DNA of 64,000 nucleotides. It comes from Terrabacter aerolatus (GTDB taxonomy: Bacteria; Actinomycetota; Actinomycetes; Actinomycetales; Dermatophilaceae). This document shows positions 9,577 through 19,106 of the stretch, in pieces. The notes below the pieces were generated by a model that had not been told where the DNA came from, did not search any database, and saw only the letters and a program-made list of their open reading frames with translations. The position numbers were made by a program, and so were the translations under genes. The stretch's first letter is position 1, and every line of letters begins with the position of its first letter. Location of the stretch: contig NZ_BJYX01000013.1 in assembly GCF_007991735.1 (NCBI RefSeq), forward strand, positions 59,653 through 123,652. Reading direction: 5' to 3'.

Positions 9577-10679
9577 CGACCATCGCGCGCGTCACGACGA
9601 CGACGTCGTCCGTGCCGCTGCACACCCCGTTCGTCACGGCGCTGCGTCGCACCGAGACCACCGACACCGTCGTCGTCACGGTCACCGACAGCGACGGGCG
9701 CACGGGCTGGGGCGAGGCGCCACAGGTGTGGCAGGTGACGGGGGAGTCCCTGGCCGGTGCGACGGCCTGCATCGAGACGATGCTGGCGCCGGCGGTCGCG
9801 GGCCTGCGCCTCGACGGCCGAGACGACCTCGCAGTCGCCACCGGCGCCGTCCAGCGCGCCGTCGCCCGCAACTTCGGCGCGAAGGCCGCGCTCGACGCGG
9901 CGCTGCACGACCTCGTCGCCCAGGCGGAGGGCACGAGCGTGGCCGCCGTCCTCGCAACGGGGGCTCACGGCATACGCGACGCCCTGACGACCGACGTCAC
10001 CCTCTCGGCCGGCGCCGCCGACGGTCTCGCCGACGCTGCCCGCGCCCGGGTCGCCGGGGGCTTCCGGACGCTGAAGATGAAGGTCGGCACCGACGCGAGC
10101 ACCGACGTGCAGAGGGTGGCGGCGGTCCGCGACGCCGTCGGGCCCGACGTCGCCCTGCGCCTCGACGCCAACCAGGGCTGGACCCGCGAGGAAGCGGTGC
10201 AGGTGATCCGCGCGCTCGAGGTGGCCGACCTCGGGGTCGAGTTCGTCGAGCAGCCCGTCGCCGCCGACGACGTCGAGGGCCTGGCGTGGGTGCGCGAGCG
10301 CGTCGGCCTGCCGGTCATGGCCGACGAGTCCTGCTATGGGCCCTACGACCTGGAGCGGATCATCCGGCTCGACGCCGCCGACCTCGTCAACATCAAGCTC
10401 GCCAAGTGCGGCTCGCTGGCGGTCGGCCGCGACATGCTGCGGCGGGCGCACGACGTCGGCCTGCGCACCATCGTCGGCTCGATGATGGAGAGCCACGTCG
10501 GCGTCGGTGCGGCAGCAGCGCTCGTGGCGGCCGAACCCACGACCGAGGTCAGCGACCTCGATGCCGCGTGGTGGTCCGTCCGCTCGCCCGTGATCGGCGG
10601 AATCACCTACTCAGGCAACCAGATCCACGTTGCTGGTGGGGCAGGTTTCGGCATCACGGGGTTCGCCGAGGTCGCCTGA
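9573..10679 (+). CDS. Dipeptide epimerase (enolase superfamily, L-Ala-D/L-Glu epimerase-like)
   Basis: 368 residues, muconate-lactonising/mandelate racemase subgroup of the enolase superfamily. Seen: WGEAP in the N-terminal capping domain, catalytic lysines in LKMKVG (about residues 168-173), metal ligands in RLDANQG (about 194), EQP (about 225) and DES (about 250), and the second catalytic Lys in NIKLAKCG (about 273). These match L-Ala-D/L-Glu epimerases, which help recycle murein peptides. Exact dipeptide specificity cannot be read from sequence. Coupled to the upstream serine hydrolase; followed by a strong hairpin. Confidence 0.85.
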   Translation: MTTIARVTTTTSSVPLHTPFVTALRRTETTDTVVVTVTDSDGRTGWGEAPQVWQVTGESLAGATACIETMLAPAVAGLRLDGRDDLAVATGAVQRAVARNFGAKAALDAALHDLVAQAEGTSVAAVLATGAHGIRDALTTDVTLSAGAADGLADAARARVAGGFRTLKMKVGTDASTDVQRVAAVRDAVGPDVALRLDANQGWTREEAVQVIRALEVADLGVEFVEQPVAADDVEGLAWVRERVGLPVMADESCYGPYDLERIIRLDAADLVNIKLAKCGSLAVGRDMLRRAHDVGLRTIVGSMMESHVGVGAAAALVAAEPTTEVSDLDAAWWSVRSPVIGGITYSGNQIHVAGGAGFGITGFAEVA

Positions 10680-10697
10680 TCCGACGTGCTCGACGAC

Positions 10698-10725
10698 GAA
10701 GGGCCCCGCCGGAGCGGGGCCCTTC
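10698..10725. terminator. Bidirectional terminator hairpin
   Basis: Perfect 12-base stem (gaagggccccgc / gcggggcccttc) with loop cgga, placed between the convergent ends of the epimerase and the DUF3352 gene. No clear U-run, as common in actinobacteria. Nearly the same stem recurs after hflX. Confidence 0.85.
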
Positions 10726-10742
10726 GCGGCGCTCGCGAGAGC

Positions 10743-12326
10743 TCAGTCGCCCACGACCCGGAGCGTGAAGGTGCCCTCCCCGTTGCCGGTCGAGGACGAG
10801 TTGAAGCCGACCGCGCGCAACGACTCGAGGAAGGTCTTGGCCTCGCCGTGCACCTGGCCCTGGGCCAGCTTGTCGACCTTGTCGAGGTCGACGAAGAGCG
10901 TCGCGGTGGAGCTGGACACGTCGCCCACGGCCAGCTTGAAGCTGTCGCTGTCGCCGAGCCGGCCGCCGGCCTTGAGGTTGTCTGCGTAGTCGCGCGTCGT
11001 CGCCACGAAGACCTTGTCCCCGTCGACCTCGTGGGTCAGGACGTTGCTGCCGGCGCCCGCGGCCCCCATGAGGCGACCGACGAGCTCGTCGGCGCGCTTG
11101 GCATCGCTCGAGACGACCTTCGCGCCGATGACGGGCACGTCCGACGAGAAGTCCTGACCGGGCATCGCCAGGGTGAACGACCGGCCCAGCAGGATCTTGA
11201 CGTCGTCGGGCAGCTTCAGGCCGAGCTGCTGCTCGACCTGGCCGATCGGGTCGGGCTCGCCGCTGGGGGCGCCCTGGCCCTCGATCTGCTTCTTCAGCGT
11301 GGGCCACGCCCCGTCGAGGATCCGGTCGGCGCCCGAGACGGTGACGGCGGCCAGGGTGTCGGCCGGGAGGGAGGCCATCTCGGTGCCGTCGCCCTTGACC
11401 GACAGCGTCGGGTCGGTGCCGCGGACCACTCCGGCCAGCTCGACGTAGTCGGCGTCGAAGCGCAGGGCCGCCGCGACCCGGCCCTTGGACCCGGTGGCGG
11501 GGACCGTCGCGAGGGCGGAGGCTCCGCTCAGCTGCTGGAGCTGCTTGAGGCCCGTCCCCATGTCGAACCAGGCCGACATGACGCCCTGCTCGCCCAGGGC
11601 CTTCATGTCGTCGGTGAAGGTGGAGTTCTGGGCGAGGGAGCCCTTGTCGGCGGCGGCGAGGGTCGCGTCGCCGGCCCCGGACGGGGTGATGATGGCGTAG
11701 CCGTCCTTCATCCGCAGGTCGGTCCTGTCGTTCCGGTTGCAGGCGAGCAGCCGGGTCAGGCCGTCCTTGGCGGCGGCCTCGTCCTTGACCTGGATCGCGA
11801 CGGCGAAGGCGGGACTGCTCGCGGTGCCGCCGGGCCGGACCGCGGCACCGATCCGGTCGCCGAGCCACGGGGCGATGTCGGTGTCGTAGGCGAGCTTGGC
11901 GGTGCAGTCGTCGGGGGAGCCCTGGGCGACCATGTCCCACAGCTTCTTGCGCGGGTCGTCGCTGCCGAGGGTGTCCTTGACCTGGGGCAGCGTGCTGAGG
12001 AAGCGCACGGCCGCGATCTTCTGACCCGCCGAGGGGTCGATGTCGAGGCGGACGTACGCGTAGGCGTCGCCGGGGAGCACGTCGGCGGGCTGGGAGCCGC
12101 CGCCGGAGAGGGTCTGGACGGCGAACGCGCCGGCGCCGCCGAGGGCCAGGGCGGTGACGACGCCGGCCACGAGCAGTCCGGTGCGCTTGCGCCCGTCCGC
12201 CGCTCCGGCCTGCGGGTCGTCGGCGAGGGTCACCTCACCGGGGACGCCCTGCGACGCCCCGGGCGGCACGGGATAGGTGTAGTGCTGGGCGGACCCGTCG
12301 GTGTGCCCCTGGGTGGGTTCGGTCAT
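10743..12326 (-). CDS. DUF3352 domain-containing membrane-anchored protein
   Basis: 527 residues. A Gly/Pro-rich cytoplasmic N-terminus of about 47 residues is followed by one membrane helix (TGLLVAGVVTALALGGAGAF, about 48-70) and a large outside domain that starts PADVLPGDAYAYVRLDIDPS, the hallmark of DUF3352. The family is widespread in actinobacteria and has no assigned activity. I use the ATG at 12326, which has AGGGGAGC upstream and gives the usual N-terminus. It is transcribed away from DUF3046/recA. Confidence 0.85.
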   Translation of the reverse strand: MTEPTQGHTDGSAQHYTYPVPPGASQGVPGEVTLADDPQAGAADGRKRTGLLVAGVVTALALGGAGAFAVQTLSGGGSQPADVLPGDAYAYVRLDIDPSAGQKIAAVRFLSTLPQVKDTLGSDDPRKKLWDMVAQGSPDDCTAKLAYDTDIAPWLGDRIGAAVRPGGTASSPAFAVAIQVKDEAAAKDGLTRLLACNRNDRTDLRMKDGYAIITPSGAGDATLAAADKGSLAQNSTFTDDMKALGEQGVMSAWFDMGTGLKQLQQLSGASALATVPATGSKGRVAAALRFDADYVELAGVVRGTDPTLSVKGDGTEMASLPADTLAAVTVSGADRILDGAWPTLKKQIEGQGAPSGEPDPIGQVEQQLGLKLPDDVKILLGRSFTLAMPGQDFSSDVPVIGAKVVSSDAKRADELVGRLMGAAGAGSNVLTHEVDGDKVFVATTRDYADNLKAGGRLGDSDSFKLAVGDVSSSTATLFVDLDKVDKLAQGQVHGEAKTFLESLRAVGFNSSSTGNGEGTFTLRVVGD

Positions 12327-12483
12327 GGTGCTGCTCCCCTGAAGAGTTCCGTGTGGCCCACGGCGGCGCGCGGGTCGAGAGGACGATACCGGCGGGGACG
12401 GACGCCCGCGGCCGGTTGCGACAACCTTCCGACGGCCGCCTCCGGCGGATGGGTTCCGGCCGTCCGGGTGGCACACTGCTGGG

Positions 12484-12732
12484 GTGCGGATCAGCCACTT
12501 CTGGACCTTGATGGACGACGAGTTCGGCGCGGGGTATGCCGGGTCGCTCGCCCGCGACCACGTGCTCGGGGCGCTCGGCAACCGCACGGTCGTGCAGGCG
12601 CTCGCCGACGGCGAGGCGCCGCGAGCCGTCTGGGAGGCCCTGTGCACCGACATGGACGTGCCGCCCGAGCGCCGGCTCGGACGGGACACGCGCGTGGCCC
12701 GCGGGGCGCAGGGCGGCTCGGCTCGCCCCTGA
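12484..12732 (+). CDS. DUF3046 family protein
   Basis: 82 residues, GTG start. Begins MRISHFWTLMDDEFG and contains LARDHVLGALGNRTVVQAL, the conserved core of DUF3046, a small actinobacterial family of unknown function that characteristically sits just upstream of recA. The C-terminus is basic. It ends about 40 bases before the recA LexA box. Confidence 0.88.
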   Translation: MRISHFWTLMDDEFGAGYAGSLARDHVLGALGNRTVVQALADGEAPRAVWEALCTDMDVPPERRLGRDTRVARGAQGGSARP

Positions 12733-12772
12733 CCGGGCGAGGTTCGGCGCGGCCCGGCGTGTCGTCACGACT

Positions 12773-12788
12773 TCGAACACCTGTTCGG
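12773..12788. promoter_or_regulatory. LexA (SOS) box of recA
   Basis: TCGAACACCTGTTCGG: inverted repeat CGAAC-N4-GTTCG with an ACA/TGT inner match, the actinobacterial LexA consensus. It lies 178-193 bases before the recA start. RecA induction by DNA damage through this box is inferred from the motif and known family regulation. Confidence 0.88.
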
Positions 12789-12965
12789 TAGTGTTCTCCA
12801 CAGGTCCTGCGCCACCACCCGCATCGTCCACAGGCCGTCTCGTGGTCCACCTGATGTCGGCGCCGGCACCTAGCGTCTGACCCGACAGCGAATCTCCTTC
12901 AGGACGAGCCGTTGCCCGGGTCGAAGGTAGACGACCAGAGCGCAGACGGCAGATAGGTGACCGAC

Positions 12966-14015
<1,050 letters not shown>

Positions 14016-14017
14016 CC

Positions 14018-14971
14018 ATGGGTTTCTCCGCAGAGGAGAGCGTGCAGGACCGTCTGGCTCGCGCCGCGGCCGCCCTGGCTGAGGCCGAGGTCGTCGCCGG
14101 GGTGCGGGCCGGCGGTCCTTCCGCATCCCCACCCGACGCGGGGCCGCAGGCGTCTTCCCGCGAGGATGCCGCCGGCTCGCGGCGACGGCCCGAGCAGAGT
14201 GCCGAGCCGGTCGAGTCGGGGGCGCCGTCAGAGCCGGCTCAGTCGGGGACGCCGTCAGAGCCGGCTCAGTCGGGGACATCGACGTCCTCGGCCTCGCCGC
14301 CCGACACCGCCCGGAGTTCGGGAGGCCGTCCCGCGACGCGTTCGGGTTCACGGTCGGACGCACGATCCGGCTCGCGGTCGGGCTCGCGGTCGGGCTCGCC
14401 GTCGGGCACTGGCTGGGGCTCGGTGGAGCCGGGGGAGCGCCCCGAGTGGGCGCCACCTCCCGACGACACCGCCGCGGCCGTCCCGGACGCCGATGCCGAG
14501 TCGGTGGCCAGGGCCATCGCCCTGCGACAGCTGAGCATGGCGCCACGCAGCCGCTCCCAGCTGGAGAAGAAGCTGCGCCAGCGTGGGTGCGAGGACGACG
14601 TGGCGGCCAGGGTCCTCGACCGCCTGACCGAGGTCGGGCTCATCGACGACGAGGCCTACGCCCAGATGCTCGTCCGCTCGAAGCAGTCGGACAAGGGGCT
14701 CGCCCGGCGGGCCCTGGCGCACGAGCTGCGCAAGCAGGGCATCGACCAGGAGATCGCCGACGAGGCCCTCGGGCAGGTGGGGGCCGGTGCCGAGCGAGTC
14801 CGGGCCGAGCAGCTCGTCGCGAAGAAGCTGCGCTCGATGCGTGGCCTGGCGCCCGACGTGCAGACCCGACGTCTGGCCGGCCTGCTCGCGCGCAAGGGCT
14901 ACTCCGGCGAGGTCGCCTGGCCCATCATCCGTGACGCCGTGGACGGGCTGCCCGAGCACCTGCGTGACTGA
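14018..14971 (+). CDS. recX: Regulatory protein RecX with long disordered N-terminal extension
   Basis: 317 residues, about twice the usual RecX length. The RecX domain itself is the C-terminal 160 residues (from about 157): ARAIALRQLSMAPRSRSQLE, then GLIDDEAYAQMLVRSK and GYSGEVAWPIIRDAV. RecX binds RecA filaments and restrains them. The first 155 residues are low-complexity, rich in Ser, Pro, Glu and Arg, with PSEPAQSGT repeated twice and RSGS-type repeats; probably disordered. It starts two bases after recA, so both should be on one SOS-induced transcript. Confidence 0.9.
   Translation: MGFSAEESVQDRLARAAAALAEAEVVAGVRAGGPSASPPDAGPQASSREDAAGSRRRPEQSAEPVESGAPSEPAQSGTPSEPAQSGTSTSSASPPDTARSSGGRPATRSGSRSDARSGSRSGSRSGSPSGTGWGSVEPGERPEWAPPPDDTAAAVPDADAESVARAIALRQLSMAPRSRSQLEKKLRQRGCEDDVAARVLDRLTEVGLIDDEAYAQMLVRSKQSDKGLARRALAHELRKQGIDQEIADEALGQVGAGAERVRAEQLVAKKLRSMRGLAPDVQTRRLAGLLARKGYSGEVAWPIIRDAVDGLPEHLRD
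14224..14277 (+). repeat. 27-bp tandem repeat within recX
   Basis: Two exact 27-base copies encoding PSEPAQSGT. A second short-period array (12-base unit close to cggtcgggctcg) lies at about 14350-14410. Both sit in the disordered N-terminal extension and are candidates for copy-number variation. Confidence 0.85.
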
Positions 14972-15025
14972 CGATCGTGCGCCCGCGGGTGCTCGGGCGC
15001 CCGTCGTCGTCGGGGTACGACGAAA

Positions 15026-15053
15026 GGGGTGGGGACCGGTCGGTCCCCACCCC
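15026..15053. terminator. Terminator hairpin between recX and the YceI gene
   Basis: Perfect 12-base stem ggggtggggacc / ggtccccacccc with loop ggtc, between convergent genes. Likely acts in both directions. Confidence 0.85.
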
Positions 15054-15082
15054 TGTTCGGTGGTGCTGTGGTGCGGTGTGGC

Positions 15083-15688
15083 TCAGGCCTCGGCGGGCAC
15101 GTTGGCGATGGCCGAGATGTCGAACTCGAGCTTGACCTTCTCGCTGACGAGGACGCCACCGGTCTCGAGGGCGGCGTTGAACGAGAGGTTCCAGTCGGTG
15201 CGGTCGATGGTGACGTCACCCTCGAATCCGACGCGCGTGTTGCCGAACGGGTCCTTGGCGGAGCCGGTCTCCTCGAAGGGGATCGTGACGGGCTTGGTGA
15301 CACCGTTGATGGTGAGGTCGCCGGTGATGGCCCACTCGGAGCCGTCGCGCTCGACGTTCGTCGAGACGAAGGTGATCTGCGGGTGGTTGGCGATGTCGAA
15401 GAAGTCGGGGGTCTTGAGGTGACCGTCGCGCTGCTCGTTGCCGGTGGTGACGCTGGCGGCCTCGATGGTCACGGTGACAGAGGAGTTGGACGGGGTGACG
15501 GTGTCGACGTGGGCGGTGCCCTCGAACTGGTCGAAGTGGCCTCGGACCTTCGTCACCATCGCGTGGCGGGCCGAGAAGCCGATGCGCGTGTGGCTGGGGT
15601 CCAGCGTGTAGTCACCGGAGATGTTCTCGACGGCGACGGAGGGGGTCTCGGTGACGGTCTCGTCCTTGGAGCGGTTGAACAGGCCCAT
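15083..15688 (-). CDS. YceI family protein
   Basis: 201 residues. YceI/lipocalin-like beta-barrel that binds a polyisoprenoid or other lipid; physiological role unclear. Seen: GDYTLDPSHTRIGFSARHAM near residues 24-43, LKTPDFFDIANHPQITF near 92, GDLTINGVTKPVTIPF near 122. No signal peptide, so cytoplasmic, as in many actinobacterial members. ATG at 15688 has GAAGGAC upstream. A doubled operator overlaps its promoter (see 15712-15757), so it should be tightly regulated. Confidence 0.9.
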   Translation of the reverse strand: MGLFNRSKDETVTETPSVAVENISGDYTLDPSHTRIGFSARHAMVTKVRGHFDQFEGTAHVDTVTPSNSSVTVTIEAASVTTGNEQRDGHLKTPDFFDIANHPQITFVSTNVERDGSEWAITGDLTINGVTKPVTIPFEETGSAKDPFGNTRVGFEGDVTIDRTDWNLSFNAALETGGVLVSEKVKLEFDISAIANVPAEA

Positions 15689-15711
15689 GATGTGTCCTTC
15701 GGAGTAGGTTA

Positions 15712-15757
15712 TTGAATGTTCAACCACTATGGTGCACCAACTTGGTTGAACTGTCAA
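15712..15757 (-). promoter_or_regulatory. Doubled MarR-like operator over the YceI promoter
   Basis: On the minus strand TTGACAGTTCAA (15746-15757) and TTGAACATTCAA (15712-15723) flank a core with the palindrome GGTGCACC. The first copy overlaps a perfect -35 hexamer TTGACA; CATAGT about 20 bases downstream is a weak -10. TTGAA-N2-TTCAA is the kind of site bound by MarR/OhrR-type repressors. The regulator is not encoded in this window. Confidence 0.55.
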
Positions 15758-15863
15758 GCAGTGTCGTCAACGGGTCCACCTTGCCGCCTATTCCCGGGTC
15801 TTGCGCGGTGAGACCCGTGTCCGGCCGTCGGCACGCGGAGCACGACGTACCCTTGTCGGTGCC

Positions 15864-17438
15864 ATGACAACGCAGAACTTCGCCACCACGCCCGTCGCTA
15901 CCGCCGCCGTCCCGCCGACCGGCGTGGCCCGCACCTACGACGTGCGCACGCACGGCTGCCAGATGAACGTCCACGACAGCGAACGGCTGGCCGGCCTGCT
16001 CGAGACCGCCGGCTACGTCGACCTCGCGAGCCTGCCCGCGGGCGAGCGCCCCGAGGTCGCCGACGTCGTCGTGTTCAACACGTGCGCGGTGCGCGAGAAC
16101 GCCGACAACAAGCTCTACGGCAACCTGGGCCAGCTGCGCCCGGCCAAGCAGAAGAACCCCGACATGCAGATCGCCGTCGGCGGCTGCATGGCGCAGAAGG
16201 ACCGCGGCACCATCGTCGAGCGCGCCCCGTGGGTCGACGTCGTCTTCGGCACCCACAACATCGGCTCGCTGCCGGCCCTGCTCGATCGCGCCGCCCACAA
16301 CAAGCGGGCCGAGGTCGAGATCCTCGAGAGCCTCGAGGTCTTCCCCTCGACCCTGCCCACCCGGCGCGACTCCGCCTACAGCGCCTGGGTCTCGATCTCG
16401 GTCGGCTGCAACAACACGTGCACCTTCTGCATCGTGCCCAGCCTGCGCGGCAAGGAGCAGGACCGACGCCCGGGCGAGGTCCTCGCCGAGATCGAGGCGC
16501 TCGTGGCGCAGGGCGTCGTCGAGGTGACGCTGCTCGGCCAGAACGTCAACACCTACGGCGTCGAGTTCGGCGACCGCCTCGCGTTCGGCAAGCTGCTTCG
16601 CGCCTGCGGCGAGATCGAGGGCCTCGAGCGCGTGCGCTTCACGAGCCCGCACCCGGCGGCCTTCACCGAGGACGTCATCCTCGCCATGGCCGAGACGCCC
16701 AACGTCATGCCGAGCCTGCACATGCCGCTCCAGTCCGGTTCGGACAAGGTGCTCAAGGACATGCGCCGCTCGTACCGGAGCGCGAAGTTCCTCGGCATCA
16801 TCGACACCGTGCGTCGGCACATCCCGGACGCCGCCATCACGACCGACATCATCGTCGGTTTCCCCGGCGAGACCGAGGAGGACTTCCAGGGCACGCTGGA
16901 CGTCGTGCGCGAGTCTCGCTTCTCGAGCGCCTTCACGTTCCAGTACTCCATCCGTCCGGGCACCCCGGCCGCGACCATGGACCAGCAGGTTCCCAAGGAG
17001 GTCGTGCAGGAGCGTTTCGAGCGGCTCATCGCCCTCCAGGAGGAGGTCAGCTGGGCCGGCAACCGGGCTGTCGAGGGTCGTGAGGTCGAGGTCCTCGTCA
17101 CGCCGTCAGAGGGCCGCAAGGACGCCGCGACGAAGCGCCTGTCGGGTCGGGCTCGCGACAACCGGCTCGTGCACTTCGCCGTCCCGGAGGGCGCCGAGGT
17201 GCCCCGCCCCGGCGACATGGTGACCGTGCAGGTCACCTACGGCGCGCCCCACCACCTCGTCGCCGACTCGGGGCTCGAGGGTGGGACGTATGCCGTCCGG
17301 CGCACCCCGGGTGGGGTCGCCTGGGCTGCGCTCCAGGACGTTCCCGACGGAGCCGGCAAGCCGGCCGTGAGCCTCGGCATGCCGTCGGTCGGCCGTCCGG
17401 CCGCGGCGCCGGTCGCGCCGGGCTGCTCTGTCGTCTGA
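15864..17438 (+). CDS. miaB: tRNA-2-methylthio-N6-dimethylallyladenosine synthase MiaB
   Basis: 524 residues. Radical-SAM methylthiotransferase that modifies i6A37 of tRNAs made by MiaA. Seen: [20 protein letters not shown] near residues 26-45, [18 protein letters not shown], the cluster motif CNNTCTFC (Cys182, Cys186, Cys189), [10 protein letters not shown], and a C-terminal TRAM domain. About 55 extra residues follow the TRAM domain. I chose the ATG at 15864; the open frame extends upstream but without a conserved sequence. Confidence 0.96.
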   Translation: MTTQNFATTPVATAAVPPTGVARTYDVRTHGCQMNVHDSERLAGLLETAGYVDLASLPAGERPEVADVVVFNTCAVRENADNKLYGNLGQLRPAKQKNPDMQIAVGGCMAQKDRGTIVERAPWVDVVFGTHNIGSLPALLDRAAHNKRAEVEILESLEVFPSTLPTRRDSAYSAWVSISVGCNNTCTFCIVPSLRGKEQDRRPGEVLAEIEALVAQGVVEVTLLGQNVNTYGVEFGDRLAFGKLLRACGEIEGLERVRFTSPHPAAFTEDVILAMAETPNVMPSLHMPLQSGSDKVLKDMRRSYRSAKFLGIIDTVRRHIPDAAITTDIIVGFPGETEEDFQGTLDVVRESRFSSAFTFQYSIRPGTPAATMDQQVPKEVVQERFERLIALQEEVSWAGNRAVEGREVEVLVTPSEGRKDAATKRLSGRARDNRLVHFAVPEGAEVPRPGDMVTVQVTYGAPHHLVADSGLEGGTYAVRRTPGGVAWAALQDVPDGAGKPAVSLGMPSVGRPAAAPVAPGCSVV

Positions 17439-17480
17439 GCCGATTCGGGTCCACGTGGCCCCTCGTGCTTGACTTGGCGC

Positions 17481-18095
17481 ATGAGTGTGCGCCCCATCGT
17501 CATCGCCGGCGAGCCGGTCCTCCATCGGGCCGCCGCCCTCGTCACGGAGTTCGACGACGAGCTGCGCACCCTGGTCGAGGACATGTACGAGACGAACGTC
17601 GCGGCCAACGGTGTCGGCCTGGCCGCGCCCCAGATCGGGGTGGGCCTGCGGGTGTTCATCTGGAAGATGGGCAACGAGGACGGTGTCCCCGAGCAGGGCC
17701 ACGTCATCAACCCGACGGTGACCACCTCGAAGATCCCCCAGGAGCGTCCGAACCCCGACGAGGAGACCGAGGGCTGCCTGTCGGTGCCGGGGGAGGCCTT
17801 CCCGCTCAAGCGCGCCGACCGGGCCCACGTCATCGGCTTCGACCTCGACGGCAACCGCGTCGAGTTCGACGCGACGGGCTGGTTCGCCCGCTGCATGCAG
17901 CACGAGTACGACCACCTCAACGGCACGCTCTACGTCGACCGTCTCGACGACCGCCAGGCGAAGAAGGCCCGCAAGGCCGTCAAGCGCAACGGCTGGGGCA
18001 AGCCCGGCAACTCGTGGCACCCCGGCGTCGACCGTGACCCGTTCGGGCACGACGAGGACGACAACGACGAGCACGCCGACGAGCTCATCGGCTGA
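17481..18095 (+). CDS. def: Peptide deformylase
   Basis: 204 residues. Removes the formyl group from nascent proteins. All three motifs are present: GVGLAAPQIG (about 48-57), EGCLSVPGE (about 99) with the metal Cys, and QHEYDHLNG (about 141-149) with the two His and the catalytic Glu. C-terminal tail is acidic (DEDDNDEHADE). The ATG at 17481 gives the standard start MSVRPIVIAGEPVL. Sits between miaB and miaA on the same strand. Confidence 0.95.
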   Translation: MSVRPIVIAGEPVLHRAAALVTEFDDELRTLVEDMYETNVAANGVGLAAPQIGVGLRVFIWKMGNEDGVPEQGHVINPTVTTSKIPQERPNPDEETEGCLSVPGEAFPLKRADRAHVIGFDLDGNRVEFDATGWFARCMQHEYDHLNGTLYVDRLDDRQAKKARKAVKRNGWGKPGNSWHPGVDRDPFGHDEDDNDEHADELIG

Positions 18096-18139
18096 GGCGC
18101 ACCTCGTGACCGACACTTCTCTGCCCCGTCCGGTGAGCC

Positions 18140-19105
18140 ATGAGGGCTGAGGAGGCGGCGCCGACGCAGCCGCCGGTGATCGCGGTCGTCGGTGCGACGG
18201 CGACGGGCAAGTCCGACCTCGCCCTCGACCTGGCGGAGCGGCTCGGTGGCGAGGTCGTCAACGCCGACGCCATGCAGTTCTACCGCGGCATGGACATCGG
18301 TACGGCGAAGCTCCCCGTCGCCGAACGGCGGGGCATCGCCCACCACCAGCTCGACGTCCTCGACGTGACCGAGGAGGCGAGCGTCGCGGGGTACCAGACG
18401 GCCGCGCGGGCCGACATCGCCGCCATCCGTGGCCGGGGTCATCGGCCCCTGGTCGTCGGCGGGTCCGGGCTCTACGTCCGGGCGGCCCTCGACCGGCTCG
18501 AGATCCCGCCCACCGACGGCACGGTGCGCGCACGCCTCGAGGCAGAGGCCGAGATCGTCGGCGCCGACACGATGCACGCGCGGCTGATCGCCCTCGACGC
18601 CCGGGCCGCCGCCGCGATCCTGCCCGGCAACCGCCGACGTGTCATCCGGGCACTCGAGGTCATCGAGCTGACGGGCCGGCCCTTCAGCGCCTCGATGCCC
18701 ACGCGCGAGTTCGTCTCTCCCGCAGTGGTCCTGGGCCTCCGCGTCGAGCGGGACCTCCTCGTCGAGCGCATCGACCGGCGCGTCGAGCGCATGTGGGAGG
18801 AGGGGCTGCGCACCGAGACCGAGGCGTTGCTCGGGCACGGACTGAGGCAGGGCGTCACGGCCAGTCGCGCCATCGGCTACAGCCAGGCCGTCGCGGTCGT
18901 CGACGGTGCGCTCGACGAGACCACGGCGCGGGCCGACACCGCCCAGGCGACGCGGCGCTACGCCCGCCGTCAGGAGTCGTGGTTCCGACCCGACCCGCGC
19001 ATCATCTGGATCGACGCGACGGCGCCGGACGTGCTCGACCGGGCACTCACGGCGGTTCGCGAGGCGGATGCACAGGTGCGCGACGGCATACCGGAGAATG
19101 TCTGA
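18140..19105 (+). CDS. miaA: tRNA dimethylallyltransferase MiaA
   Basis: 321 residues. Transfers dimethylallyl from DMAPP to A37 of tRNAs reading U-starting codons. P-loop GATATGKS near residues 18-25, NADAMQFYRGMDIGTAKL near 40-57, VVGGSGLYVRAAL near 112, and TRRYARRQESWFR near 271. One base separates its stop from the dapF start, so both are likely co-translated. Confidence 0.96.
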   Translation: MRAEEAAPTQPPVIAVVGATATGKSDLALDLAERLGGEVVNADAMQFYRGMDIGTAKLPVAERRGIAHHQLDVLDVTEEASVAGYQTAARADIAAIRGRGHRPLVVGGSGLYVRAALDRLEIPPTDGTVRARLEAEAEIVGADTMHARLIALDARAAAAILPGNRRRVIRALEVIELTGRPFSASMPTREFVSPAVVLGLRVERDLLVERIDRRVERMWEEGLRTETEALLGHGLRQGVTASRAIGYSQAVAVVDGALDETTARADTAQATRRYARRQESWFRPDPRIIWIDATAPDVLDRALTAVREADAQVRDGIPENV

Positions 19106-19106
19106 C

